From Antedon mediterranea (Eukaryota; Echinodermata; Crinoidea; Comatulida; Antedonidae): DNA of 64,000 nucleotides. The notes below the pieces were generated by a model that worked only from the letters and a program-made list of their open reading frames with translations, ran no database searches and was not told the origin of the DNA. This document shows, piece by piece, positions 48,177 through 60,332 of the stretch (positions are counted from its first letter, which is position 1; every line of letters starts with the position of its first letter). The position numbers and the translations under genes were made by a program. The stretch is from assembly GCF_964355755.1 (NCBI RefSeq), contig NC_092678.1, forward strand, positions 12,620,922-12,684,921, written 5' to 3'.

Positions 48177-48678
48177 GCCAGGATCTTCCCGACGCGTGGG
48201 CTACATTCCCCGACGAGGGGGCTATGCGAGCATCACTAGGCTGGGGGCCAGGGTGCCGCCAAGGGCCCCCGGAAGCAACGCGTTCTAGCGTCATTTGAGG
48301 TCATTTTAATCAGATTTAGGGTAGCCATTTTTTCCATTTTTTATAATGCATAAATAAAATACTGCGTGCAAAAAAAACGATGCGCGATGACTGTTTCAAT
48401 CCATATTTTTCAATTTAAAAAATAAAAGTTCAAAGAAAATTTAGAAAAATAGAGTTGGAGGTCCCGGAAATTGGACTTAATATACTTCAAAACATGAAAC
48501 AAAATATATAAGTCCCTATCATGGTTGTGACTGAGCTAAGAAATGTTTGAAAAATAGAGATGTTAGGTCCCGGAAAATGCACTTCTTGTACTTCGAAATA
48601 TGACCAGCTTTATTGTTGGGGCTGAGCTAAGAAACTGTTTAAAACTAGAGCTGCAGGTCTTCAAAAAATTACATTTTA

Positions 48679-49954
48679 CTAGATGGTACGCTCGCTTCGC
48701 TCGCGTACCATCTAGGTCGTGCCCACAGATGGTTCTCGAATACACAGTAATTTCAGCGTAACAAAACTGGCCATTTCAAATGTACGTACCGCAGGACTAT
48801 ATACATTGTCGTTTACAGAAACAAATAAATAGACACGATGATTTATGTAGTCAACTAAAATTAGCACCCTGAGTTTTTGATTTGGACTCATTTAAAGAAA
48901 CCCAATTTGTGTTTTGTATGTAACATTAGGGTTGAGGGATGGGAAAGCGGATAGGTACAAAGAGGAACAATTTTTAAATATTATTATTCTTTATCCACTC
49001 AGTAACGAAATATTTTTTTCATGTTTTATAGGCCTATAAATAATATACCTTTAAATACAGTAAAACATTTGCGATTTAATACTTTTTTTATTTTATTTAT
49101 TTATTTATTTCTTTTAAATATTCATTGTACACTAATTTTCCCCGTGTATGGCAAGAGATTCCTAATTATATTAGAGAACATTCTTTAATTAGTTTAGTTA
49201 ACACTGTCACTGTCATAATCGATTGAAATATTAAGTACCATGTCACGATACACAACTACGACGTTTATATTTGGTAATCATTAATTAATACAAACGTTGA
49301 GAAAGAACTGTCAGTATAAAGTTTATTTGTATATAATAATGTGTTTATATATCTAACAGTAGAGCCTATCCACAATCTCGCAAGTTTATTCTCAAAGGGC
49401 CCATATATTTACCTACCGTATGTGTTAAACCAAGGGCTCATAAATTTACCTACAGTACTTGTGTTAAACCAAACTCTGGCAGACTGAGAGATTGGGATGT
49501 TCCATTCATCGCAAATCAATAGATTTGTATATCGTATATTAAATCTATCAAAATAGTATTTTTTAAAGAAAATCGGCCTGTCTTCAACATTATGATGGTG
49601 TACTCTAGCTGTTCAACCGGTTTTCAGCCATTAAAAACAATTATCGTAGGAGGAGATAGGAAAATGCGAAGCCTCCTCGCATTTTTGTGGCGGGTATTTT
49701 TCAAGACGGACATCCATTAGACAGTGTATACCACGATTGGAAAACACCCCTATTTGGGGCAAATCGTTGAACCTAAATTCGTTTTAATCGTCAATAACTA
49801 ATTATCTAACTTAATTTAATTAGTAAACAGGGTTACATCAGGTGGTTAAAATCAGTACCGAAAGTACGAACCAACTTTATATACCATCGAGTACAAATTC
49901 GAAAAGTAAGGCGCGATTTACCGAATTTTGCCCTTACGTAAATTTATATATAGA
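48679..49954 (-). mobile_element. Helitron-like element with paired empty site
   Basis: In plus sense it starts CTAGATGGTACGC and ends TTTATATATAGA. The flanks ACATTTTA and TACTTTGGAAACATC join into the uninterrupted sequence seen in copy A at about 10692-10715 (GCATTTTATCGTTTGGAAAC). This shows insertion between A and T without target duplication. The terminal hairpin has perfect 13-bp arms around TCGCTTCGCTC. No coding capacity. Confidence 0.85.
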
Positions 49955-50596
49955 TACTTTGGAAACATCAGGCCTAGAGGCTTAAAAAACGCAAGCGTAG
50001 ACCTTTTTCAGTCGGGAAAATAAGTTTATTCCTCCCAAGTGTATGCGTGCGTACTATCTGGACTTCCGAGTGGTGAGAAATTCATGACATACAGGACATT
50101 GAAAATGTAATTAACTTAGCTATAATAAGATGTTGGCTAAGCGAAAATGGCATGTTTTTTTGTTTAATAATGGATGAAAAATTTATTTTAGGCGCCCCAC
50201 GGTACAGAAGGTTACTTGTAAATTAAAAAATTGGTGAACATACGAACAATTAACATAATTGGTTTTTGCTGTAGTGTAGCGTACGTCGACGCAGTACACG
50301 ACGTAACCGTCAGAAAACTTCGCCTGGAAAATAACTACAGTACACATTTTGGTCCCTGGATGGAACATGATATCACGCGTCTCGACCCAACGTTGAACGA
50401 TTCGTACAAAGGGATACCGCCAGACAAGTGCGAACCTAGCTATTGTTTAGTAGTAAGTTAGGTCGCTGGCAATAATGAATGCATATAAAGTGCATAATAT
50501 CACTCTGACGTACTCTCACGGTCAATGAAACGTCACGGTTTTCTAGGCGCTGAAGGTAGCTACGAAGTGAACGCGAACGCTTTTTACTGTATATTA

Positions 50597-50831
50597 AGCC
50601 TGGTTTCCATAAAATCGCTACACGACAGAGCGTAGCGATTCTATGGAAACGCTAGAATTTGTACGTACGCGTATACGATTCATCGCCGACAAAATCGGCA
50701 AAGTTGAACATGGTTGAACTTTGCCGATTTGACTGCGATGAATCGGGTAGCCTTCCCGATTGCGTCGGCGACATCTGCGCGTGTAGCGATTTTAATGGAA
50801 ACGCTGTAGCGATTTTAATGGAAACAAGGCT
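50597..50831. mobile_element. 235-bp MITE with TTA duplication
   Basis: The ends AGCCTGGTTTCCATAAAATC and GATTTTAATGGAAACAAGGCT (last base of the element T) are inverted with one gap. TTA lies on both sides (50594-50596, 50832-50834). The paralogous site in copy A reads TGTATATTATATTCC without the insert. TTA duplication suggests a PIF/Harbinger-type MITE. The interior carries further inverted words (CGATTCATCGCCGAC and others). Confidence 0.8.
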
Positions 50832-52079
50832 TTATATTCCCCGACAAAAAGTACCCGTGTTCCCTTCGGTAACCGGCGGTAAACTTCGCCTGGAAAATAA
50901 CTACATTACATATTTTGGTCCCTGTATGGAACTTGATATCACGCGTCTCGACCCAACGTTGAACGATTCGTACAAAGGGATACCGCCAGACAAGTGCGTA
51001 CCTAGCTAATGTTTAGTAGTAAGTTAGATCGCTGGCAATAAATGAATGCATAAAAGTGCATAATAGCCCTCTGACGTACTCTCACGGTCAATGGAACGTC
51101 GTGATTTTCTAGGCGCTGAAGCATGAAGTGAACGCAAACGTTTTTTACTGTATATTATATTCCCTGACAAAAAGTACCCGTGTTCCCCGACGGGGGGGCT
51201 AGGCTCCCCGACGAGGGGGCTAGAGCCCCTGTAGCCCCCCCGCTGGCGCCACCACTGATGTATCATAGAGGATAGTGAATATTAATATTTTACACTATAA
51301 TATCTATGGTATCAAGTACTGTAGTTCACATTATGGCATCCGATTTTTTTCTAGACCACCAGCCGATACGTACTAAAATGTATCAATATCACCTATTTAC
51401 ATATTTATATTCCTCAACAAATTGCTGTAAATAAATATTATAGATAGAGCTAGCAAATAGCATTTGCCTTCACCCAGTGTGCTTTTTTCGGGGCTGCTCC
51501 TAGATATACGTTCGCATTGAACTTGAACGCAAAACAAAATACGGAGTAAATGATCAAACAATCGGTGGTTCCGCACAGAGCACGCGCATCTAACATACGG
51601 CAACAAATAGTTATTGTCATTTAAATTATCGACGTGTTTGAGGAGGAGGAAAAAAGTACGATCTTTTTGCTCATTGGTTATATAGCATGCTGCACGAGAG
51701 TGTCTTTTCCGGCCATCTAGGGGTGTCATTTAACAAAATTCGCTTCGCATCAGGCTGGGGGAGGGGAGGGGAAGGGGGGGGGGGGTTGACCCAAATATTT
51801 AGTGTCCGAACCCCCCCTTGACAGATCCTGGCTACGGCCCTGAGTTACCATCAGCCAACCTATGTAAAAAATGGAATAAATTCAATTTCTTTTTCTTCAA
51901 TTTATTACTGTACAATTAGACTTAGTACATTGCACTGTTGCAATATTATCTAGACGATTATACAAAAACCAAACAATGTTATAGCGAGACCAGAAGCTTC
52001 CAACGAGAAAAAAGTTTGATTATTAACAATTTAATTACTTATAAAATTGTATAGGCCTACTACACAGTAATTCGGAAAG

Positions 52080-52345
52080 TCAGTTAGCTAGTTAGGCCAG
52101 AGGATTAGCTAGGCTAAGCCAAGAAGGCCTTATAGCTAGGCTAGTTGTAGTAGGTCTAGGCTAGGCCCCTTCTTAGGCCTATGGCTAGGCCTAGTCAGGC
52201 CTAGCCTAGGGCCAGGCCTAGCTAGCTAGGCCTAGCTAGTACTACTAGCTAGGCCTAGCTAGTAGGTAGGCCTAGGCTAGGCCTAGGCCTAGGCTAGTAA
52301 AGTAGAAGTAAGTAGGCCTAGGCCTAGCCTAGGGTGGAATACGAT
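52080..52345. repeat. TAGGCCTA/CCTAGG palindrome-rich block
   Basis: About 260 bp built almost only from overlapping palindromes AGGCCT, CCTAGG, GCTAGC and CTAG in irregular order, with no fixed period. It can fold in many ways. The word TAGGCCTA is also scattered through the window. Confidence 0.85.
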
Positions 52346-53788
52346 TCTTAGAGTTTGAAAAAAAAAATAGAATTTACTTTTAGCCCAGTTTTGTTAACCA
52401 ACACTCAAGAGTATTCACACGAAAATCCAAATTATTCATCAAACAACAAATTTATTTATCACCACATTATAAATAGTTTGTTTGATATATTATATTCTTT
52501 GGTTTTGGTTATAATAGAGAGGGCAGCATCATAAGTTTACCGATCTTCATATTAAAACCAATCAAACGCAATTCAGCTTGATCCAATTTTGTGCTTATCA
52601 AAGTTATTCAGTTGCTTTAGACAGTTTTTAAAATCACATAAGCAAATATTTACTTATTTGTTTTAAATACCTTTTTAAAAATATATTTTATAATTTTTTT
52701 ATTATTAAATCTTAGATGACGAAGTTTATTTTATAAGTCAAAAAGAATTGATTTGGAATAGGCCACGCCTAAACTTTAATAAGCACTTATAGGTATTGTT
52801 GACTAAGCAAACTTATTGATGCAAGCCATGATCCCTATTTTAGTTAAAAAGGCCATTTTAAACTCAAACTCTGTCTACACTATAACACTTTATGTGACAA
52901 AAACAATGTGATATTAACATATACGGTATATAGGCCTACAAAAGTGTTTATTTTAGTGTGTCATGGCATTCAAGCATAGCCTATATATTCTTTTTCTTTC
53001 GCATCTTTCTTCAAAATTATTAGAAAATATTTTTATTTTCTTCTCATTTTAACACTATAGCTTTATAAAACTCCACAAAGTTGTTCATTACTCAATCTTT
53101 GGAAGTGTTAGAAATTAAATAGTGCAGCCTGTTTTGCTTTTAGTGTTGGAAAACGGAACTTTTAGAATGAAAATGTTGATCCGTCAACACATTTAATGAT
53201 GTTTTATAGCGAATCCACACATAATTGCTACATAATAATATGTTTGTTATAAGGAAGTAATCTATTTTGGTTTATAATATTCAAATGGTAAATTCGGTTG
53301 ATCAGATCTTGCTCCAATGAGTTTATAAAAAAGGATTTGTAATAAACAACAAAGCGCGTATTGACATTTTATTTCAATCGCCATGAACTGCAGCTAACGT
53401 GTTTGTTTACATTTGAAGTAAATACAGCTCGTTTTCTGTCTCAATTGTGAGTATGCTACCTTCATTTTGTATTATATTGTCTATTATCTTTGTAATATCA
53501 CTACCATATTTCTAGTTTGATAGTGTAGACATAGCTTATGGGCAATAATATCGTGACAATACAACGATGTTATGTTCTTGATCATGACGTCGTTTTATTT
53601 GATTTCAATAAATAATGGTTATAGTTCTAGAATGAAATCAATTTCGCTTGTTTTATTCATCAAGAAAATGTATGTTTATGTATTTGAGATCGTTACCATC
53701 CTATGCCTTACAGTATTTCAACATATGCTCATCAGATGAACAGGGAATTACTTCAAACTAGTAACATATTCATAAGCAAATTAGTAAA
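52346..53788. other. AT-rich intergenic with an inverted-repeat pair
   Basis: CTCTGTCTACACTATAACAC near 52868 and GATAGTGTAGACATAGC near 53519 are inverted and could bound a small element of about 0.7 kb. Related words (GATAGTGTAGACAGAGC) occur in plexin intron 6 near 38220. No coding sequence recognised. Confidence 0.4.
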
Positions 53789-54679
53789 CTAGATGGTACG
53801 CTCGCTTCGCTCGCGTACCATCTAGGTCGTGCCCACACATGGTTCTCGAATACATAGTAATGTCAGCGTTAAAAAAATGGCGATTTCAAATGTACGTACG
53901 TACCGCAGGACAATGATACATGTCGTTTACAGGAACGAATAAATAGACACAGTGATTTATGTAGTCAACTAAAATTAGAACCCTGGGAATTACTTCCGAT
54001 ATAGAAACTTGTCACAAAATGAGACCAATTGTTTGAGTCAAATTTAGACAAATATGACGGTGACAATTTCAACAAAGTATTACATCGCAATGTTTTACTG
54101 TGTTTAGTGGTTAATTATTAGTAAAACAATTAATATTTCGTTACTAAATGGATATAGAATATATATAAAAATTGTTCTTCTTTGCACCCATCCTCTTCCC
54201 ATCCCTCAACCCTAATGTTACATACAAATCACAAATTAAGTTTTAGTCCAGTCAATCTGATGATATACCCACCACAAATTGCAATAGTAACAAAAGTATT
54301 TTTGAATTCCATATAAAGTGTAGAACGACATACTAAAAGTCACCAAAAATCCAAGCATTGGGTCAAGGGGTCAGAGGTCAATAAAGGTCATTTTAAGTCA
54401 AAATTAATATGCCCCATTAATTACATATATTTAACCATTTGAAATACATTATATACAAATGTGATTTATGTCATCCGAAAGCTTATTAAATTTCCTATTC
54501 AGTGATATCAAACTTATAGTCATAACATTTTATTTAGTATGTCATTTTTGCGGAAAAACACAACATAATGTGTCAATTTTGGCTAAAAATGTTGTTTTCG
54601 CTGTAAACAACAATGGTATACACACAGGGATACCCTGGGGTGAACATTTCAGTCCAAAGCGATACACATGACCAGCTCA

Positions 54680-56300
54680 AGATGCAGATGAGTTCCTGTT
54701 CCTTTTGCTTCTGGATGATCTACATTCCATTTTTTCCAGATGGCATTTGTGTTGCCATGGTTACAGTATTTATATTGGGATGTGTAAGTATTTTAACGAT
54801 TTTTTAACCAGTAGAAATACAAAGATGTTCAACAGCAGTTTGACAATGACCTCCATGTTGTATGACGTTCGGACCATCTGGGCAGGATTGTCAACAGACC
54901 TGGTGATTGAAAAGGTTTTTATGAGAAGCCTCAAAGAAACCAGAGGTTTGACAAGAGATTTAGGAATGAGTACATCCAGACCAAATCTGCGCTGAATGTA
55001 ATGCCTCGCAATAGTATCAGGGCGTTACTCCAGCAGCGGCCAACATAAGAACTTATGGCCACACGTCAGGAACACAATAGCAATTGAAAAATCCATTTGG
55101 TTACGACTCAGAGACTTCATACCATTGACACGGGAGTTACTGCAGGTGACTCGGAATATTGGCGATGTGGTATTAAGCATTGAATATTTTGGACGGATGT
55201 TAGGCCAGAAAGTCTTGCAATGTATTCAAGATCCTGGCAATAAAGTACATACAGGCAAATATGTGTGCATCGATCCTACAGTTCCAGAGGAGACTCGAGG
55301 TGACAACAAGGAAGTTTTTGAACATGAACTTATCCACCAGCACTTTTTGAAACAACCAACTTACAATACTTTCAGCTAATAAACCAACATGATGCAATGT
55401 GGAAACAATGAATAGTCTAACACATCCAACTCACTGAATCATGTCCAGTAGGCCTACATTCTAGATCGTAGTGCTCTATTGCACAGCATTCCATGGAATA
55501 TTGTAGAGACTTATGATGCGATCTGTAAAAAATATTGCTCTGCCATCAGTCTTTGATGATTATGAAAGCGGCTCATCCACCAAAGACGGCGCACATGGTA
55601 AGGCGGGTCAGGTGGTAGTATCCCTGTACATTTTACCAGTGACATGTTCCACAAAATAGGATCACTTTCTGTAACAAACAACAATTTATAAATCTTCGTA
55701 ATTAGTATTTGAACAAAATGGCAATGAGTGAATGCAGCTGCTGATGCAGATTTCGGATAGTACAAAAAACCATTGAATCAGCAAACAGGAAAACATCTGT
55801 CATTATCCGATGACACGGATCTTATCTAGTGCTACTCTCTGCAGTCAAGCATTTAAAACATCTTGTGATATTCTTTAGACTGGAACTGAGATGCTGGACT
55901 ATCAAACTGGTTCAAACAGTACTTTTGAGAGACATCTGTGATAACCTTCTGTTTGCTCCTGCGATACTGGTGACAAAACATCCAGAGTTCGGAATTGGAA
56001 AACAAGTGGCTCTAAAAAAAGCTTGTCATTGCACTTATTTATGACATTATGCTGTAGTCTTCAGATGCAAACAAGCTACAAAGGATGACATTGTGGTTGC
56101 TAGAGAAAATGATTTAGTATGTCTGTACAAGGGACGACCTGGACAACGTGGAATGCCTTTGACTCCATCCCATCTACAAGTACAACTTCGCATATATAAC
56201 TTCATAATCGTACCACAACCAAGGTACAAAACATCATGTTCAAGTTAAAGTTCAAGTTATCTTTTAGCAATGGAGTGGGGTTGATATGTGTACCGAGGAT
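54680..56300 (+). pseudogene. Decayed frames of an unknown TE-linked protein
   Basis: Plus-strand frames include LSTDLVIEKVFMRSLKETRG LTRDLGMS (about 54885-54972) and LTRELLQVTRNIGDVV with EYFGRMLGQKVLQCIQDPGN (about 55125-55240). The MRS.K...GLTRG.GM pattern is one I recall from uncharacterised multicopy invertebrate proteins. Stops and shifts break it into pieces of up to about 100 residues. It may be the dead main gene of the surrounding element and may belong with the relic at 45000-45800. Confidence 0.4.
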
Positions 56301-56639
56301 TGAAGATGGAAGATCAGATGATGGAAACATGGTTCCTCTACACACAGACTTAAAGCCAGCACCTGAGTATCTCCTTGAAGCCTTCAGGGGTAACTATAAC
56401 TACATGTGGTGAATGCAACGGCATTGCACTGTACTGATACCCGAACAAGAAAGTGATACTGATGACATAGTTGTGAGTCCTTTTCTATTTGGAGGATTAA
56501 ACAATATCATCCCACACGGGGCAATTCAAATAAAAAGGTCTGGATTAAAATGATCTTACAAGATATACAAAAATATCACAATACACAGTACAATATAACA
56601 AGAGTCAAAGTTCAAGAATTTAAGAGTCGGGTGGCAACT

Positions 56640-57335
56640 GGCAAAAAAGAATTTCTTTTACGGTGTGTTCTACATGCCGGGCATCGAAAGCGACGCCCAT
56701 GAGGCATGAGCTCGAAATCACTGAACAAGGCATGGTTAACATTTTTTAGAATAGCTCTACTGCATCTCACAGAAGGAAGATACGCTATGAAGTTGAGAAC
56801 CTATTAATTTAGAACTTAAATTAACAATTCTTTGTAGTGAGTTTCTCTCCTTGACCCTAAGACTAAAAAAACAGCATATAAAGTAAAGCAGTTAAAACGT
56901 TCTCAATAAAGGAATTATAAAAACCCTGAGAATTACTTCGACATTAAAATGGTTCAGCTTCCTTAACAGATAAAGTCTTTGACTTTGCCCTTTCTTTACT
57001 ATTGCCTCTGTATTTAATTCCCAGCTGAGATTGTCCTAGATATTTAAAGGAATGGACAATTTTGCTGGTTCGTCATTTATGAGGGATACCAGAGGGCTGC
57101 GTCCTTTCTCCTTCCTAAAATCTACAATCATCTCCTTGGTTTTGGTCACATTGAGTTCTATCTAATGCGGAACCATGACCGTCCTGTGAATTTTTAAGGA
57201 GAGACAGCAAGACAGTGCCGTCAGCAAATTTAACAAGATGACTATTGTCCTGTTTGCTGCGACAGTCATCCGTGTATATAATATACAGGAGAGGAGAAAG
57301 GACGTTCGTTGATACTAAAATCATAAAAAATCTAT
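56640..57335 (-). pseudogene. LINE reverse transcriptase fragment
   Basis: Minus strand from about 57315: VLSPLLYIIYTDDC, HLVKFADGTVLLSLL (an F-A-D-G version of the catalytic Y/F-A-D-D box), then ELNVTKTKEMIVDFRKEKG and, after stops, ERNSLQRIVN. This is the palm/thumb region of a non-LTR reverse transcriptase. The catalytic Asp-to-Gly change and stops show it is inactive. Confidence 0.82.
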
Positions 57336-57466
57336 CTATAGTAAATCATGAGTTGATTCCAAATTATCAAGACTCATTAATTAATCAGCAATAGTACATA
57401 CCGCTAATGAATTTCAATGTTCTTCTAGCTAGCATCATTTTTCCTATTTCATGACGATACAATAGG

Positions 57467-59519
57467 TACAGGAAAAACATTATTTGCACCAAATACTTCC
57501 AATATATAAATAAACATAATTTAGGTTTACGCTATTTTAAGAAAATTTTCGTAAAAGGTCACTGACCTCTATAGTTACATAACAACTGTTGTATCAATTA
57601 GTTTTTAGAGTAAGAAATACATATTATACACATTTGTAGTTATTTAGATGTTATTGGCAGGCATAAATGTTACCTCTAAACACAAGTTTCATCAAATGCA
57701 TCGGCAATTATGGAATAAGACATTGCAGTTAATAATTTTGTTAGGAAAAATTTGAGTTTTTGTAAAAGGTCAATGACCTTTTGACCTCTAGTTACGTATA
57801 ACTGTTGTATTAATTGTTTTTTAATGTATATTAGTAGGATATATATACTATACACATTGGTACTAAAGCTATTTAGATATGATTATAAAACAATGGATTA
57901 TAGGCATAAACGCTACCCCCTACCACAAAATTGTTTACATTACATTTGATCAAGAATCAATTTTAATAAGAATAGTACATCATTACTTTTAAAATTCTTC
58001 TAGTTAACATCATGTTTCCTATTTTATATATCGATAGGTACACAAAAAATACAATTTTGATTAAATGCATCCACAATTATGGCATTACAGTTAATCATTT
58101 TTTTATGGAAAAAAATGAGTTTTTGTAAAAGGTCAATAACCTTTTGACCTCTAGTTATATAAATAGATGTTGTATTTTGTTTTTTTAAATTGCATATTAG
58201 AAAGAAATATATATTCTACACATTGATATCAAGATTATTGAGATTGGATTATAAAACCACAAGTTATGGGCATAAATGTTACCCCCTACCCCAAAAATAT
58301 TTACGGAATAAAATCGCTATATAGTTGTTGAGATTACGTAAAAAAAAATGTGTTCAAATGCTTCAATTTTCGGTGACTTTTAATATGTCATTCTAAAGTA
58401 CATTTGGAATGAAAAAATCAATGTTTCGTTACTATTGCAATTTGTGGTGGGTTTACCTCTAAATATCACTAGATTGACTGGACTATAGGTACAGGAAAAA
58501 CATTATTTGCACCAAATACTTCCAATATATAAATAAACATAATTTAGGTTTACGCTATTTTAAGAAAATTTTCGTAAAAGGTGACTGACCTCTATAGTTA
58601 CATAACAACTGTTGTATCAATTAGTTTTTAGAGTAAGAAATACATATTATACACATTTGTAGTTATTTAGATGTTATTGGCAGGCATAAATGTTACCTCT
58701 AAACACAAGTTTCATCAAATGCATCGGCAATTATGGAATAAGACATTGCAGTTAATAATTTTGTTAGGAAAAATTTGAGTTTTTGTAAAAGGTCAATGAC
58801 CTTTTGACCTCTAGTTACGTATAACTGTTGTATTAATTGTTTTTTTAATGTATATTAGTAGGATATATATACTATACACATTGGTACTAAAGCTATTTAG
58901 ATATGATTATAAAACAATGGATTATAGGCATAAACGCTACCCCCTACCACAAAATTGTTTACATTACATTTGATCAAGAATCAATTTTAATAAGAATAGT
59001 ACATCATTACTTTTAAAATTCTTCTAGTTAACATCATGTTTCCTATTTTATATATCGATAGGTACAGAAAAAACACAATTTTGATTAAATGCATCCACAA
59101 TTATGGCATTACAGTTAATCATTTTTTTATGGAAAAAAAGAGTTTTTGTAAAAGGTCAATAACCTTTTGACCTCTAGTTATATAAATAGGTGTTGTATTT
59201 TGTTTTTTTAAATTGCATATTAGAAAGAAATATATATTCTACACTATTCTACATTGATATCAAGATTAGTATTGAGATTGGATTATAAAACCACAAGTTA
59301 TGGGCATAAATGTTACCCCCTACCCCAAAAATATTTACGGAATAAAATCGCTATATAGTTGTTGAGATTACGTAAAAAAAAATGTGTTCCAATGCTTCAA
59401 TTTTCGGTGACTTTTAATATGTCATTCTAAAGTACATTTGGAATGAAAAAATCAATGTTTCGTTACTATTGCAATTTGTGGTGGGTTTACCTCTAAATAT
59501 CACTAGATTGACTGGACTA
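57467..59519. repeat. Tandem duplication of about 1.02 kb
   Basis: 57467-58484 and 58489-59519 are near-identical direct repeats starting GGTACAGGAAAAACATTATT. Differences are few: single bases, short A/T-run changes, and a small insertion near 59240. The duplication is therefore recent. It includes the right terminus of the surrounding TIR element. Confidence 0.92.
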
Positions 59520-60132
59520 ATAGTCGATTGAAATAGTACAGTACATGTAACGATACATCACTAGGACGTTTATATTTTTGTTTGTAATTATAGTATTAAT
59601 TAATACAAACGTTAAGAAGCAACTGTCAGTAATAACGTTTATTTGTATATGTTTATATAATGTAAAACAATTTGTGAAAACTACCTCTATTCGGGGCAAA
59701 TCAATGCGAAGCATCCTGGTATTATTGTGTGCGGGTATGTTTCAAGATGGACATCCATTAGACGGTGTATACTACGATCGGAAAACACCCCTATTTGGGG
59801 CAAATCGTTGAACCTCAATTCGTTTTAATTTTCAATAACTAATTATCTAACTCAATTTAATTAGTAAACAGGGTTACATCAGGTGGTTAAAATCAGTACC
59901 GAAAGTACGAATCAACTTTACATACCATCGAGTAAACATTCTAGAAATAACGCGCGATTTACCGACTTTTGTCCTTACGTAAATTTATATTTAGATTATG
60001 ACCTTATTGAAGTTTTACAATAGCCAATGCAAATACAATGTTTGATATGTCAAACGTGGTAGCCGGCGTCGTCATCCTGCCTAGTGATGAAAAGTTTTAC
60101 CACCAGTAAGCCTACTACAAACAAGGCCAACA

Positions 60133-60332
60133 TCCATAAGTCGCGTGCTCTCAGAAAAAAATGAACTTTCAAAAAGTAATGTACTTTAAAACTTTTCTGT
60201 ACATCAAAACAGTTCAAAAAGAACAGAAAAGCGATAAAACGCATAGTGATACCGGACCGACAGAAAGACCGACAGACCGACAGACCGACCGACCGACCAA
60301 CATAGTGAACTATTGAGTCGCGTCCACGCGAC
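60133..60332. mobile_element. Small MITE-like element with CGACAG arrays
   Basis: The ends AGTCGCGTGCTC and GTCCACGCGACT are inverted. The interior has ACCGACAGACCGACAG-type repeats and CATAGTGAACTAT, as in 16786-17532. Non-coding. Confidence 0.6.

Larger units (their letters stand above)
48177..51257. mobile_element. hAT-like element copy B
   Basis: Near-identical to 10165-11700 with two insertions: Helitron-like 48679-49954 and MITE 50597-50831. The left terminus is missing (it begins at CCAGGATCTTCCCGACG). The right terminus is present as CGCTGGCGCCACCACTG, the inverse of the CAGGGGTGGCGCCAGG start in copy A. The internal duplication of about 320 bp is shared with copy A, so it predates the copies. 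No protein-coding frame. Confidence 0.68.
46985..51842. mobile_element. 4.9-kb TIR element with 5-bp duplication, composite
   Basis: The ends CAGGTCCGTAGCCAGG and CCTGGCTACGGCCCTG are inverted. AGTTA abuts both outer edges. The TIR and duplication size match the element at 9930-12041. The interior is mosaic: a C-rich block near 47020-47100, a BEL/Pao fragment (47450-48176), a second copy of the hAT-like element (48177-51257), a Helitron-like insertion (48679-49954) and a MITE (50597-50831). Confidence 0.6.
54243..59519. mobile_element. 5.3-kb DNA element with TAGTCCAGTCAATC ends
   Basis: Left TAGTCCAGTCAATCTGATGA and right TCACTAGATTGACTGGACTA are inverted, and similarity continues inward for over 100 bp (CCCACCACAAATTGCAATAG). 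A segment of about 1 kb including the right end is tandemly duplicated (57467-58484 and 58489-59519), leaving an internal extra terminus. Inside lie decayed frames (54680-56300) and an antisense LINE fragment (56640-57330). Subterminal DNA is rich in AGGTCA/TGACCT. Confidence 0.7.
53789..59995 (-). mobile_element. Helitron-like element split by a TIR transposon
   Basis: In plus sense the 3' hairpin end begins at 53789 (CTAGATGGTACGC, preceded by A) and the 5' end closes at 59995 (TTTATATTTAGA, followed by T). Its own sequence is 53789 to about 54242 and about 59520-59995. The middle is the inserted TIR element. Part of the left arm (about 54130-54230) is inverted relative to other copies. Non-autonomous. 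Confidence 0.7.

Noticed and set aside
49081-49130. TTTATTTATTTATTTATTTC as an ARE-like regulatory site
   Set aside because: A simple low-complexity run inside a transposon copy, with no gene to regulate.
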